DNA of 64,000 nucleotides from Aphelenchoides besseyi (GCA_024699855.1 JAMPIQ010000002.1:4774001-4838000); one strand, 5' to 3'. Positions 1 through 10,979 are shown, counted from the first letter of the stretch. The notes: generated by a model from the letters alone, not told the origin. A program made the numbers and translations.

Positions 1-37
1 TCAACGACCAGTGAATTTCTAATCTGAAAAAACTTTT

Positions 38-446
38 CTACATTTCTTTCAAATAAAATTGTTGTAACCTGTTGGTATTGTCCGATTCGTACGTCGTGTT
101 TTGTTGGTTGTCATCTAAATTACGTAATTCGTTGTTAGCTGCCTCGTGTTCTACATCGTCTAACAACACGTCCATTAGCAACTCATCAAACAGATCCGTC
201 TCGAGCTCTTCGTCATTAAAGGAATTGTCATCGAGTACACATCCGCTGGCATCGTGAAGCTGAAAGTTGAATCGGATTGTGCGAGCAAGTAGTAACTTAC
301 AATAACCGTTGAGTTGAACCACCGGTATTGCTGTCTTCGAACATTTTTTGGAACTTTTTGACAAGCCAAATTTGTGGTTTTCGTCGCAAACTCTTTATTG
401 TACCGCCGCGGCGACACTTTGTCAAAGTTACCGTTTGTCGGCCCAT
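38..446 (-). pseudogene. Small acidic-tailed gene, copy A (frameshifted)
   Basis: I do not recognise the family. Two exons are visible on the minus strand. Exon 1 runs 446 to 301 (start ATG, MGRQTVTLTKCRRGG...) and encodes a very basic stretch with KSLRRKPQIWLVKKFQ. A 41-nt intron (260-300, GTAAG...TTTCAG) follows. Exon 2 runs 259 to 38 and is strongly acidic (LDDNSFNDEELETDLFDELL...) ending YLKEM. Exon 1 is 146 nt, one base short of matching the phase of exon 2, and the related copy at 35,315 has an extra C at the corresponding place. So this copy appears frameshifted near position 330, with an otherwise complete layout. The product would have been about 122 aa, a basic head with an acidic tail, possibly nuclear; that role is a guess. 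An identical lesion is in copy B. Confidence 0.45.
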
Positions 447-1372
447 TGTAGCAGTAGCATAAAGAAGCTCGGATATTACGCAATTTAAGGTAAGTTTGAT
501 TTCTGTTCTTTTGCTGAGAAGTTCAGCTCTACAGAAACACCAAATGGCGATATGAGAGTTTACGATAAGGGGAAAGTAGTTCTAGAGACCACCATATTCA
601 AAGTTTGTTCGATTTGTGCAATTTAGTTGATAAATTCAACTTCACACAAGCACTCTCTTGGGGTGTACTGTTCTCAAATAAAGAACAGCCATTCACGAAG
701 ACCTCACACATCTTAGTAGGTGTGGTTGCATCATATTAACTGATGAAGGCAAAATCCCCGGAGTCACTTACTGATGATTTGAAACTTTCTATCAGAAGAG
801 AAGCGTTCTCGCGACAAATCGCAACTTCCGTTTTACCTTAAGGTTTGTTTTGAGTTTTACTATTCATTAATTGGTGATAGAGTCACCGCGAAACAGTAAT
901 CTGTGGTTTGAGCGCTTTGTTCACAAAGAAAACACCTCGCGGTCCTCATAGCTAGAGGTCAGGTTTAAGTGATATCAATCAGTATTTAATGGTCTTTAGA
1001 TCTCCCAGAAACCATCATTTCTAGTCTGAGTGCTATCCTCGAAGATTACGCCCTTCGAGGTGAGTTTTGATCTCTGTTCTTTATTCTAACATATTCGAAC
1101 TTTCAGAATCTCTCAGCTCTTATTCAAGCGCTTTAGATATAAGTGTTCTTAATCACCCATGGCTTGATTTTTTCAACCATGGCTTGGAAACTTGGACAAT
1201 GCGCCAGAGTGATCCTCGAAGAGTAGGCCTTCGAAAAAAGTTTGGGTTTTTCAACCATGGCTTGGAAACTTGGACAATGCGCCAGAGTGATCCTCGAAGA
1301 GTAGGCCTTCGAGGTGAGTTTGATTCTTGCTTTTTATTCTAACATATTCGAACTTTCAGAACCACTCAGCTT
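447..1372. other. Non-coding stretch with local tandem expansion
   Basis: No gene is supported from 447 to about 1,030. From ~1,036 on there are short hairpin-like motifs (CCTCGAAG...CTTCGAGG). At 1,176-1,312 a roughly 77-nt unit containing CAACCATGGCTTGGAAACTT is tandemly repeated. Copy B lacks this ~237-nt expansion, so it arose after the A/B duplication or was lost in B. Confidence 0.6.
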
Positions 1373-1806
1373 TTGAGTACAAGTTCCATTCACCCATGGC
1401 TTGATTTTTTCAACCATGGCTTGGAAACTTGGACAATGCGCAAAAGTGAACGAACCAAATTGACAACACCACAACGAGCAATGCAACGAAGACTTCTTGG
1501 GATTCAATTGCGAGACGAAGTTCGAAGTGTGGAAATCCGAGCAAAACACAATTCAAAGACGCGGTGGAAAACGCACTGCAACATAAGTTTAGATTGGCTG
1601 ATCATGTTGCAAGACGAACGGACAACCGATGGACAACTAGAAGCACATTCTGGAATCCTTGGGGTCGCAAACGATTAATTGGAAGACCGGCTGATCGATG
1701 GCGTAAAGACATGGAAAGAACGTTGGGCACTAACTGGAATCGAATCGCTCAGGACCGCAGCGAATGGAAAGAGCGGTCGAAGTATTCGCATCATCACATC
1801 AATTAA
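1373..1806 (+). mobile_element. RTE-type LINE 3' end, copy A (frameshifted)
   Basis: The translated fragment carries the typical C-terminal tail of RTE-clade reverse transcriptases: TPQRAMQRRLLGIQLRDEVR, then HVARRTDNRW, RKRLIGRPADRW and a final WNRIAQDRSEWKE. In RTE elements this follows the polymerase thumb and corresponds to an AQRAMERRMLGI...GHVARM.DNRW...GRPP.RW pattern. Here it is split between two frames (break near 1,545-1,565), so it is a dead, 5'-truncated insertion. An AATAAA lies at 1,856-1,861, just beyond the stop, and probably marks the 3' end of the element. The copy at 36,382 keeps the same stretch in one frame. Confidence 0.75.
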
Positions 1807-2716
1807 TCATCTTTCTTTTTGTTTACATTTTATTGTTGATTTGATGATTGGAACGAATAAATCTTTGTGTTTTGTGTATATTGCAAGTTGCTTTCTTTAG
1901 CCTTCTGTTCAGAACTTTTTATTTCGACTTTTCATCGTCAACAATCGGGAATCAGCACGCAAGACGAATCCTTATTGCATTTACCGTGTTTTTACACTGG
2001 ACATGCACACCGCCTTTTTGCTGTTCGGATCCAGTGGTTCAAACAATTTGCGCGTTGGACTTGAACATTTCGACTATGAACGGTAGATGTTCGTTGTCGA
2101 ACAGAAGACTTTCCTGTCGGTCTACTCGTTATTTATCCGAGTTCTCGTATGTACTGCGAGCCAAATAGGCGCCATTCTGCTTGAAAAGCAACGTCGTTTA
2201 TTGGAACCAATCCGTTATACGTATTATTTTGCATCATACTTAAAAACTCGCATTCATGTCAATCAAATCGAACTTACGACAATTAGACTCTTTTCTTTGC
2301 TCTTTGATTCTCCAGTTCCTTTTTTGTCCTTCAGGTTCAACACTAAGCGTTTTCTCCTCATCAAGCATCGACTTCCCATCGGATCGACTGAAGACAAAAT
2401 GATCAACTTTTCAGTCTCCTTTCGACTTCCTTACAATGCACATTTCTGGACCTCGAAGATTTCATTTTAGATGTTTCCTCCGGCGAGCATCTTCTGTTCG
2501 CAAAACCACCTTGTTGACAAGTGGATCTTCGTCGATTTGACCAAGAGATTCTCAGTTGTCTATCGACCGACAGTTTGAAGACATATCGATCATAGAACCT
2601 TATGTTCCTCTCAACTTCAATCCTATCTTACAACCAACAATCAATCCAACTTTTTCCTACACTTTTATTTCGCACAACAATCAACAATCGAGAAAAAAAG
2701 AAGATTGATGGCCGGT
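1807..2716. other. Intergenic stretch, no gene supported
   Basis: After the LINE tail there is about 0.9 kb with only short accidental reading frames. It is T-rich on the plus strand and lies downstream of the minus-strand membrane-protein gene, so it could hold that gene's 3' UTR. I see no family signature. Confidence 0.5.
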
Positions 2717-4765
2717 TCAGTGGGCGTTCGGGTTGATCCTCGGCTCGTTCATGTCGATTCCGAGTAAACGCGCAGAAAGCCACGCGAAGAACTTCAAGTT
2801 GTCGATTTGTTCGGACTTGAGGCGAATTCGATCGACATCCTTCGCCGTTTTCTCACCGAAGACTGTTTTGTTCTGAAACAAAGTGATGACTGGTGCTGCG
2901 AAGAATGAACTCACCATGGTCTGGAGTCGCTTCTCCATCTCCTTTATGATTCGCCGTAGTTCAATGAGCTGCTCTTTGTTGATTCCCTCGTTGCACGCGG
3001 CGAAGATCTGTTGTGGCTGAAAAAGCATGCCAAACTCCTCTCCAGTTTGGAAGGAGTATGGAAGGCGATACTGAAAAAATGTTCGATCAGACATGAATGG
3101 TATAACTCACCTTCTTCGCGCCCGTCTTGGCCGCTGACACTTGGTCAGCGACCATTTCCACTTGTGCCAGTTCCTCCATGTCTTTGTCGATTGTCGCCCG
3201 CAAAACCGAGCCCTTAAATTAGGACGATTAGTAAACATTAAAAGCAAATGGACTTACCTCCGGGAAGGTGTTGCGGTATCGGATCAAACGTTCTTTCGCT
3301 TCCTTGATCAGCGGGCGAACAACTTCGACTGGCATGTCAAAGTACAAATCGAATCGTTGCCACCAAATCGGCAAAGAGAGCAGATGAGTGATGACCTTGA
3401 ACTTCGGCTCAGCCATCAGAGGGTACTCGAACTCGACGGCGGCTTCCCTGGAGCGAAGCTCTTCTACGGCGGTAGGAACTGATTCTTCTTGAGTGCGGTC
3501 CATGAGTGGACTCCATGCCTTGCCCGTGTTTATGAGCTGCTTGTCGGTGAGTGATTTGAGTGGAGCCGTGGCCTCGACGGAGTACTTTTTGGACTTCGGT
3601 TTGCCTCGGTTTTCAAGGAAGGACTCGTGCAACTTGGGTTTCTCTGGCAATTCGTATCCCAAGAACTCGGCCCGCGACTTTGCCTCTTTGATGCGACCTT
3701 CGTAGGTTGTCGACTTGTTCTCTCCCGGTGCAGCAGCTGCCAACTGAAACAAGAGAGTTGGTCAGAAGTCTTTAATATTGACCCCCATCTTTTGGATGAC
3801 TTGTCACTTTTTCCATCGACACTTACCTTCTTCTTGTTCTTGCGCCGCACCACGCAACAGCAGACCACACCAACGATAGCTGCGACAATCACCCCTAGTC
3901 CAACCCTAGAAAAAAGAAGTCATAAAGACAATTGAGTGACTTACAAAACAGCCACAACGATAATCACCACAAGGTAAACCGGCATCTTGTCCTTGGACGG
4001 ATCGTATTCCGTAGCATCAAACTGAAATTGAGACCTTTAGACGGAAGCCACCTGAACTAACTAACGAATTGAAAGTTTAAAGCCGTAAGATTCGTCTTTC
4101 CCAAGTACTTGACCGTGGTAGTATAGCCGATCCATGTTTTTTCGAAATTCGGGGCTCCTTTGACCACTTGTATGAAATCCGAATCATCTTTGCCTTTCAA
4201 CTTGATTCCTTCACCATCAACTTTGCCGTAGATCGGGTAGAAATACATGATACCACCTGAAATCGGAATTTATCGTTGTAAAGGGTTGTATTCTTACCGG
4301 TTGCAAAGTACTTTGTTCCGTTTGCATTGACGCTGAAATCACCGCCTAACGAAATTTCACCAACACCCAAAGTGATCCTGAAACATGTCCTTCAAATCGA
4401 TCGGATGAACAAAAAACTTACATTTGAAATAGAGTTTTGTTTTCCGCAATGTAACCGAACTCCATGTAGAACTTGAGTTCCTGATGGTCACCGAGGTTCA
4501 TAACCATTGTTCCGTTGGTACACGCGCCGTTCAAACCGAAACCACTTCCATCTTGAAAGAAACAATTGCCAGAGCCTACTGCCACCAGGTCACTGGACTT
4601 GAAAATGCAGATACCGAAGACCACGAATTGAAGCCAACGGATCGCATTGAATGGCTCGGGACCGGTGCCACGAGGACAAGCTGCGCGAACCGCTCGGCGT
4701 CGGCCGCCTCGACCTCCCGGTCCACTGCCGCCGAGACGCGCACGACTTGAACGTTCCTTAAACAT
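2717..4765 (-). CDS. Two-pass membrane protein of unknown family, copy A
   Basis: Nine minus-strand exons join in phase to 556 aa: 4765-4422, 4377-4298, 4256-4066, 4021-3945, 3905-3827, 3743-3258, 3212-3111, 3070-2915, 2872-2717, with introns of 39-83 nt. The start ATG at 4765 is the only good one (MFKERSSRARLGG). The protein has a short basic Gly/Arg-rich head, a first hydrophobic segment (about residues 41-58), and a ~150-residue loop with Asn-glycosylation sequons (NGT, NKT, NGT). A strong membrane segment follows (about 219-250, PVYLVVIIVVAVL... ending CCCVVRRKNKKK). Last comes a ~300-residue charged, probably cytoplasmic helical domain (EQLIELRRIIKEMEKRLQTM, FFAWLSARLLG). I do not recognise the family. 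The layout suggests a plasma- or organelle-membrane protein with both ends inside. A near-identical copy lies at 19,036-21,088. Confidence 0.7.
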
Positions 4766-4977
4766 CGTCGCGTTTAGAGCACAAGAATACAGAGAAAACA
4801 AAAAGCAGAAGTCACCACAATCGTTGAACGAAAGTTGAATGAAGAAAACTCGAAAAAACTATCGGACATCAGTTTCGAAATTTGCATATTTATTCGGACT
4901 TGCATAAGAATTCGCATCTTTTTATGGAGATTTCAATTTCATACGAGCGAGAAGACTTCAAGTTGTAATTTGAAATA

Positions 4978-5587
4978 CAGTGTGTCCCAAAATGCTCGCC
5001 AACCGGTCAAACCGCAGTTTGGTCCCGCTGCGAAAAATTTGCAATTGGCGACGCGCTTGAAGAGGATTTCCGCTCACTTTTGTTCTTTTATCTGCCGTTT
5101 ACTCGAATTGTGAGGATTTCAAACACTTTCAGGAGTTGACTCATGTTTTGAACGAATTCAGACGATTAAAAAACCGGTATTTTTATTCTTGCAATTGCGC
5201 ATGCCCGCCTCATTTCTCCACGCACTTAATCAGCCGCTTCTCATAAGATTGTGTTTTGGCACATGGCCGGAGTGACCGTCGCAAAAGCGGCAACTCGCAG
5301 CGCAATCGGGCACTTTTCTGCGTCGCTGAATTGATGCGGGTGAATTTGATGAATTTCGTCTTCCATTTTGTGTTTCTGTAGAAAAGGAACCATTAAACAA
5401 TCGTTGAATGGCGATTACCTTTATTTGCGATGTTTGGGTTACTTCTGTTCGTTTGACAAACCTAACAAAAAAGCCGAAAACAACCCAAAACGCTTTTTTG
5501 ATTTTTTTAAATGACTCAAATGAAAAAATTTTTGCAGTGGGACCAAATTGCGGTTTGACCCGTTGGCGAGCATTTTGGGACACACTG
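4978..5587. mobile_element. Tc1/mariner-like MITE, copy A
   Basis: The element starts CAGTGTGTCCCAAAATG and ends with its inverse CATTTTGGGACACACTG. The terminal inverted repeats extend about 65 nt each (through the GCTCGCCAAC...GGTCAAACCGC region) and are only slightly diverged. Both ends are flanked by TA (4976-4977 and 5588-5589), the expected target duplication of the Tc1/mariner superfamily. The ~610-nt body has no transposase. The insertion is shared with copy B at the same place, so it predates the block duplication. Confidence 0.85.
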
Positions 5588-5589
5588 TA

Positions 5590-6333
5590 CACGAAATCAG
5601 AAGCCGTAGAACCGCCTGACAATAATCGTTGTTTTTGTCAGACAAATTGGTCTCCAATCCAGTTGTCTTGAACGCAATCAAAGTTGTTGGCAAACGGGCT
5701 GAGAATCAAGGACATACAACAAAACTGCCAATCGAAGAACATTCCAATAAGTGAAACCGTTTTCATGACCTGAATGATGTTCAAAATCTTATTCTTTTCT
5801 CACGCGGAATGCTTGCATGACGTTCATTCCAAGTGAGTTAACTTCGTATTCCAAATTGAGTGCCCGAAACCCAATTTAAAGTGATTTCAATACCTAAATG
5901 AAAAATTAACGTGATTACACTATGATAGTCTAAGAAGAGGACAAAGCAAACCTTTTTAACAACAACAGAATTTTATTTTAACAAAAAAAACATTTACATT
6001 CATGTTTAATCAAGGTATCGACGGCGGCTGGGAGCGCGAACGTTCTGGAGACGCCCGTCATTTTCGGACAAAAATTCGTGACCAGTGGCGCGGTTACGTC
6101 TAAAACTCAGGTGCCATTTCAAAGACAAATACTGGTAGCGCGGTATTCGTCTAACTCCGATAGCCGAACGACAATCTAGTGGCGCGGATTGTTGAACATT
6201 GATAGCCCTAATTTTGGTAAACTTTGAATAACTTTCGGTTTATAACTTAACGAGCTTGGTTGTTGGTTTTATAACTTCATTTGTCAATAAACATTTCATT
6301 GTCTCCTACCGTTAGATCTGTTATTTTCGTGCA
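5590..6333. repeat. Spacer with degenerate AGTGGCGCGG repeats, Helitron leader
   Basis: No gene is supported. At 6,083-6,200 three degenerate copies of an (A/G)GTRGCGCGG...GTCTAA motif occur roughly 55-60 nt apart. They lie just upstream of the Helitron reading frames, so they may be subterminal repeats or leader sequence of that element; that link is inference. I could not place the Helitron 5' end. Confidence 0.4.
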
Positions 6334-6459
6334 ATGGGAAAACGTAAAATTGAGTTAACCGATGAGGAAAAGAAGGAACGTGAAGAAGAACGAAAGCGTA
6401 AGAATTTTGAACGTATGCGGAAGATTCGTGCAGAACAGAAAGAAGCAAAAACAATCTAA
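6334..6459 (+). CDS. Short basic Helitron leader ORF, copy A
   Basis: A 41-codon frame starts at a clean ATG (MGKRKIELTDEEKKEREEER...) and ends with TAA. The product is an Arg/Lys/Glu-rich helix, of the kind seen at the N-terminal edge of Helitron and other transposon proteins. It is identical in copy B at 22,656. It may be the first exon or degenerate N-terminus of the Ulp1-Rep protein that follows. The intervening sequence contains stops in every frame but also a readable stretch (QETSTETQSIV..., LTIEQILGNKFS) in the same frame as the protease. Confidence 0.4.
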   Translation: MGKRKIELTDEEKKEREEERKRKNFERMRKIRAEQKEAKTI

Positions 6460-6710
6460 CCGACAAACTTAATGGTCGATAAAACGGAAATCGCTCAAGC
6501 ATCGGAAAGACAAGTTCAAATGGTGAAAGTGCTCAAGAAAAATCCACAGAAACACAATCAATTGTATCTCCAGACATTTCACAACAAATGTCGTTTGTCA
6601 ACATCGACACCGAAGAACCGGTACTCACTATCGAACAAATTTTGGGCAACAAATTCAGCACTCATTGCCAACCGAATTAAGTCTATGAATTTGCGCGAAG
6701 CGAATGTCAA

Positions 6711-7439
6711 ATGTCTAGATTACAACTACCGAACATGGAAAACATTAGCCAATGGATCGATTTTGAATCAATTGTTTTTGATTTATTAAACTTAATTGCT
6801 AACACTTCGTTGAAAGTTGGTTTAATGTCGATGTCATTTTGGACCGATCACTATCGTACAGCCGAACCAAATCCATCAAAGTATTTGATTGTCAAACCAC
6901 CGATTGCTCCAAACGAAGATGTTTATTTGCTGATCCCGATTCAAAATAGTGGACACTACGTTTTGGCAGTGATGAAAAAGAAGGCGTTCAGTAATATGTG
7001 TATTCCGCATTATTGTGATTCACTTCACCATCCCGTTTCCCAAAGTGTCTATTCGCGGATTTACTCAATCTACAGTCAATTTTTCACTCATTGGACGGGC
7101 TTGGATCTAAATGCAAATATGTTCTTGAACGACATTGGATACCAAAGTGATTTCCAAAATGATACATGCAATTGTGGTGCTTACGTTGTTTCTAATGCAA
7201 TAAACTTCTTCGAGAACACACATCAACATTCAAATGGCGTTTTTCTAACAAAATTAAACGAAAGTGGGCTTGACAAACGTTTGAATCTGTTTGACACATT
7301 GGAGGCTTCGTTTTCGTCAATTCGTAATGACAATCAAAGTGACAATGGTGAACCAATGGATCAATCGGAAATAGTTGTATTAGAAGACGAAGCAGATCCC
7401 GAAAAACGTCAAATGCGTCTACAACAAATGAGAAACTAA
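6711..7439 (+). pseudogene. Helitron Ulp1-type protease fragment, copy A
   Basis: This frame encodes a C48/Ulp1-like cysteine protease domain: catalytic His in NSGHYVLAV, the Asp of HYCDSLHHP and the Cys of NDTCNCGAYVV, in the family's order. It is almost identical to the N-terminus of the intact Helitron protein in copy B until about 7,340, then diverges. It stops at 7,439 after RLQQMRN. Coiled QQKADRLAKDK-type repeats continue in another frame to ~7,590. The Rep domain expected next is missing, so this is an internally deleted element. Confidence 0.75.
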
Positions 7440-7589
7440 AGTGCAATTAAACGAGAAGTTGAATCTGAGCAACAGAAATTAGATCGCTTAAACCGACAGA
7501 AAGAACGTCAAGATAATCTTCGTACTCAAGAATCAGCTCAACAGAAAGCTGATCGATTAGCGAAAGACAAAGAACAACATCAAGACTTA

Positions 7590-8354
7590 CGTCTACAAAA
7601 CACTGTGCCATTTTGTCAACGGAAGCAAGAAGAAATTCTTGGCCTGTGCATTCACTGGAATTGCAGCTTTGTTGTTACCAAATGACAGAACATGTTACAA
7701 AACTTTTGGACTCGGAGTTCCGCTTGAAAATGATTCAAATTCAAACTTGACAGCAACAAGTCGTGGTGGTAAAATGTTGATGAATGCTGATATTATTATC
7801 TGGGACGAAGCACCAATGGCCCCTCGTATGCACTGGAAATAGCCGACCGCAAACTTCAGGAATTAATGAACACCGTTTTACCGTTTGGAGGCAAAATCAT
7901 GGTTCTTGGAGGCGATTTCCGTCAAATTCTGCCAATTTTGAAATACGGCACAGTCAGCGAAACGATCAATTTGTCCATTTGTTCATCAAAACTGTGGAAA
8001 TATTTCGAGCAATTGAATTTATCGAAAAACATGCGAACAAAACCAAACGAAATCGAATTCGCTGATTTTCTCAAACAAGTCGGAGAAGGAACTTTGAACA
8101 ACAAAAATGAACTGATCAACTTACCGTCTCATTGCTTAATCCAACAAAATTTGGAACAAGAGATCTTTGGCACGTTGATCGAAAAGAAGAAATTCAAGGA
8201 AATGGGCAACTCAACAATTTTGGTGTCGAAACACATTGGCGTAAATGAATCGAATGAAAAAGGTTTGAAGATGTTGGATGGCCAATCAAAAACGTATATT
8301 TCAATCGATTCTGCGATTGACGCTGAAAATTGTTCTGACGAAAGACTGTTGTAA
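7590..8354 (+). pseudogene. Truncated Helitron PIF1 helicase fragment, copy A
   Basis: Reading frames here match the middle of a Helitron PIF1-type helicase: CAFTGIAALLLP, TFGLGVPL, a Walker-B-like IIIWDEAPM, GGDFRQILPILKYG and NMRTKPNE. Walker A (GLGGTGKT in the intact copy) is lost because the deletion joins ~7,590 directly to LCHFV. A one-base loss near 7,835 breaks the frame (MHWK stop), and the homology ends at DAENCSDE (8,350). The sequence is clearly diverged from copy B, unlike everything left of 7,340. It therefore belongs to a separate Helitron lineage. Confidence 0.75.
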
Positions 8355-9095
8355 TGAAAATCTGACTGTTTAACCACTGAGCCATTTGCCTCTACTTTTT
8401 ACTCCTCTTTTTTGCTACTCACAAGTATCCATTTGCCTTCAGAATAATAGAGATCTATATTCTTCTTCGTATTCTTCTTTACAGAACACGTAGAAATAAA
8501 CAGTAATCTGACTGAAGTTGTTGGCTATTAGAAACCATTTAATCGTAATCCGAAGTCCACAAACTGCACGATCGACAGCTTGAAGTTGGACTGACAACAC
8601 AAATTTTACATTCTCGTATCGGTTCGTTTACTTTACACTGTTAACAGTTGAGGAGAAGAAATCGTAGAGCCACAATCGGCTTAATTTGAATTGTTTGTCT
8701 GCCGCAAGCGACAGACCTCCAAAATTGATTGAACTCATAAGCGAGCCCGCGCACGGAAATCTTTAGTAAAAGGCGAAGGATTTTCTCGTCCGCTGATGCA
8801 TGGGCTCCAGAAATGACTTAGTGGCAGTAAGACCCGACTCAATTGCCAACCATTTCCACAGCAACTGATGGGGGCGAGAGAGCGAGGAACTGGCGATCTT
8901 TGTTTCGTTCTCTCGCTTCTCTGCGACGTCAACTTTTTCCGTTTGATGGGCAGCAGAGTAAAATGATCGTTGCTGAAGAAGTTTGCTGGTCAAAACTCTT
9001 TCGTTTGACTGCTCTTCGATGATGTAGTGATAGGATTTATTTGGTTCTTTACATTTGGTAAGAAAGTATAATTTTGACGTGTGAGATTGTGGAGT
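8355..9095. other. Spacer; right part is copied receptor 3' flank
   Basis: No gene is supported at 8,355-8,870. From ~8,870 to 9,095 the sequence matches 11,888-12,113, the 3' flank of the nuclear-receptor gene. It contains a GAGAGAGCGAGGAA...TTCGTTCTCTCGC inverted motif. Confidence 0.6.
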
Positions 9096-9445
9096 TTAGC
9101 TAATAATAGCTTCCGACTGGTCGTCCGGTAGTTCCAAATCGCTCCAGACCTAAAAACATAACCATCTTTCTGTCAAACACGAGCACACACGTCCGGTTGT
9201 AGGTCCATTAAAAAGATCTTTGCGACAATCAAACTCTCACGCATTTCGGTTGTTCGTGTCTAAATCGGAGGCTTACAACTTCCAACGAATTCTTACGGCA
9301 ATGTGGTGCATCAGACTGAAGATTCGACCCAAACGTGCTCCCGCTCCGCTCATTCCATAGGTGGTGACAACGTTGTGATGTAGTTCAGTGTTTGCTGCGT
9401 CCATCACTGCTTTCACGTCGTTGGTTAGTAAGTCCAAATCAGACA
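9096..9445 (-). pseudogene. Nuclear receptor fragment (last two exons only)
   Basis: Two exons are retained: 9445-9297 (SDLDLLTNDVKAVMDAANTE...FSLMHHIA) and 9149-9096 (VWSDLELPDDQSEAIIS, stop). They are nearly identical to the terminal exons of the receptor gene at 12,114-13,805. Just beyond the first of them (about 9,473) the sequence jumps to what lies at ~14,042 in the other unit, deleting all upstream exons. The fragment encodes only the final helices of a ligand-binding domain and cannot make a receptor. Confidence 0.75.
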
Positions 9446-9715
9446 CTAAGAATATTACTTGACCCGATAACAAGTGTTCGTTAAAGTATGTTGTTTATTT
9501 GGAAATATCATATGAAGTTGTTTATTGTAAAAGGCAAGAAAATGACATCAATAAAAGAGCACAAGTTGAACGTAGTTTGTAACCACAAACACGCTCGTTC
9601 ATAAACCCGATTATGATTCCATGGCAACTGACACAAAATGGTCATACAACTCCAAATATACCAACGACCGAGATTCCAGAGTAGTAAGAGCGGAGAAATG
9701 AAGATTGTGAATGCT

Positions 9716-10935
9716 TCAGGATTCGTTGTCCGAAGGTCCTAAACGTCTCCGATTTTAGTTTTAAAAATTGAACTTCAAAATACCTTGATTATAGCGAATA
9801 ATGGCAGCAGCAATTGGTAGGATGCGTGCGTACTTCTGCTCTGCTGACGAATAGAGACACTCTTCAATAGTCGCCTTGACGTTCAATTCAGTTGTTGCAC
9901 CGAGCAATAATCCTGCCAAATCTCCACGGACATTGAATACCGGGGCGCCGGAATAGCCGCGCTTCGAACCAGGCGATCCTACTAAATAGAAATGTATTAG
10001 TAAAAAATTAAGAAAAATACTTACTCAAATGGATTTTGTCATCCATGACTCCTTCAATTATTCCTTTCGAAATAGCGGGTATTGAAGTATTTGCGCCACT
10101 GGGATAACCCTAAAATAAAGTTGTTTAGTATTTAATAGACCAATATTTTGTAAAGCATTAGTCGGCTACGACAAAGCTCCAAAAATGACCTACCATTATG
10201 AAGTACTTGTCTCCTCGATCCAGACTGCCGACAGGTACGTCCGCCGTTGGAAGATCATCCGATTTGAAGAGGGCGAAGTCATAACTCTTGCAAATGAAGA
10301 CGCACTTCACGTTGAAAGTGCGGTTATTGCTTCCTGTGATCGAGTAATCGTGTTGAAGTTTAAAGGACAAGTGCGCAGCTGTCAGAAGAAGCTGCTGATC
10401 GAGCAACACACTTGAGCCAATTAGTTTGTCACCGTTCATGCGAAACACACGGCTCTCCCAAAGACTAGTGATCTTGGGAACTCCTAAACGAGAAGTTTCA
10501 TTAAATAGTCGGACATAGCTTACTGTTCGCTCTTTCAATTTCAATAGGCGTCATTGGTCGTTCTAAAAAAAAAGAATTAAAAACCTCATTTTTATATGAA
10601 TATTACCATTATCCGTCGGCATTGGTCGGGGTACTTTGTCCGATTCGACAAGGAATTCCATGTTTGGCCATTTTTTCGGAAGCAAGAAGGTGGTTCCCGA
10701 TTCATTTACTCTGAATTCAAGTAGAATCAAGAATATTCCAAAATGTAACTTACAGGCAACCATTTAGACCATCATCTTCATATGTCAATGAAACAAGTGC
10801 ATCCGGCGGAAGCATGAATGCATTTTTGACTGTGTTTTGCGTCAAAACGCCTTCTGACAGTTCAACTTTGATTTTTTCGCCCTGCAGGTTGAGACTGATC
10901 TTTTGAGGCATTTCGACACTGGTCTCTTGAGGCAT
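9716..10935 (-). CDS. Trypsin-like serine protease with N-terminal extension, paralogue 1
   Basis: Seven exons join in phase to 306 aa: 10935-10754, 10710-10607, 10562-10524, 10483-10194, 10109-10025, 9981-9784, 9738-9716. Residues ~120-275 form a chymotrypsin-fold protease. His146 lies in LLLTAAH, Asp177 in SYDFALFKSD, and Ser244 in GSKRGYSGAP, a GxSGxP serine motif like those of HtrA/trypsin_2 rather than the GDSGGP of digestive trypsins. The first ~105 residues (KISLNLQGEKIKVELSEG, AFMLPPDALVSLTYEDDG) look like a small beta-rich domain, perhaps ubiquitin-like; that is inference. There is no signal peptide at the chosen start (MPQETSVEMPQK), which suggests a cytosolic protease. The frame stays open upstream, so the true start is uncertain. 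A paralogue lies at 14,286. Confidence 0.7.
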
Positions 10936-10979
10936 TTTAAGAAGCGAACGAATCTGAAAAAATGAATGGCTTTTCGCAA

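Noticed and set aside
2087..2470. Plus-strand 127-codon frame, repeated at 18,405-18,788
   Set aside because: Present in both copies only because the block is duplicated; composition is T-rich and there is no start context or family match.
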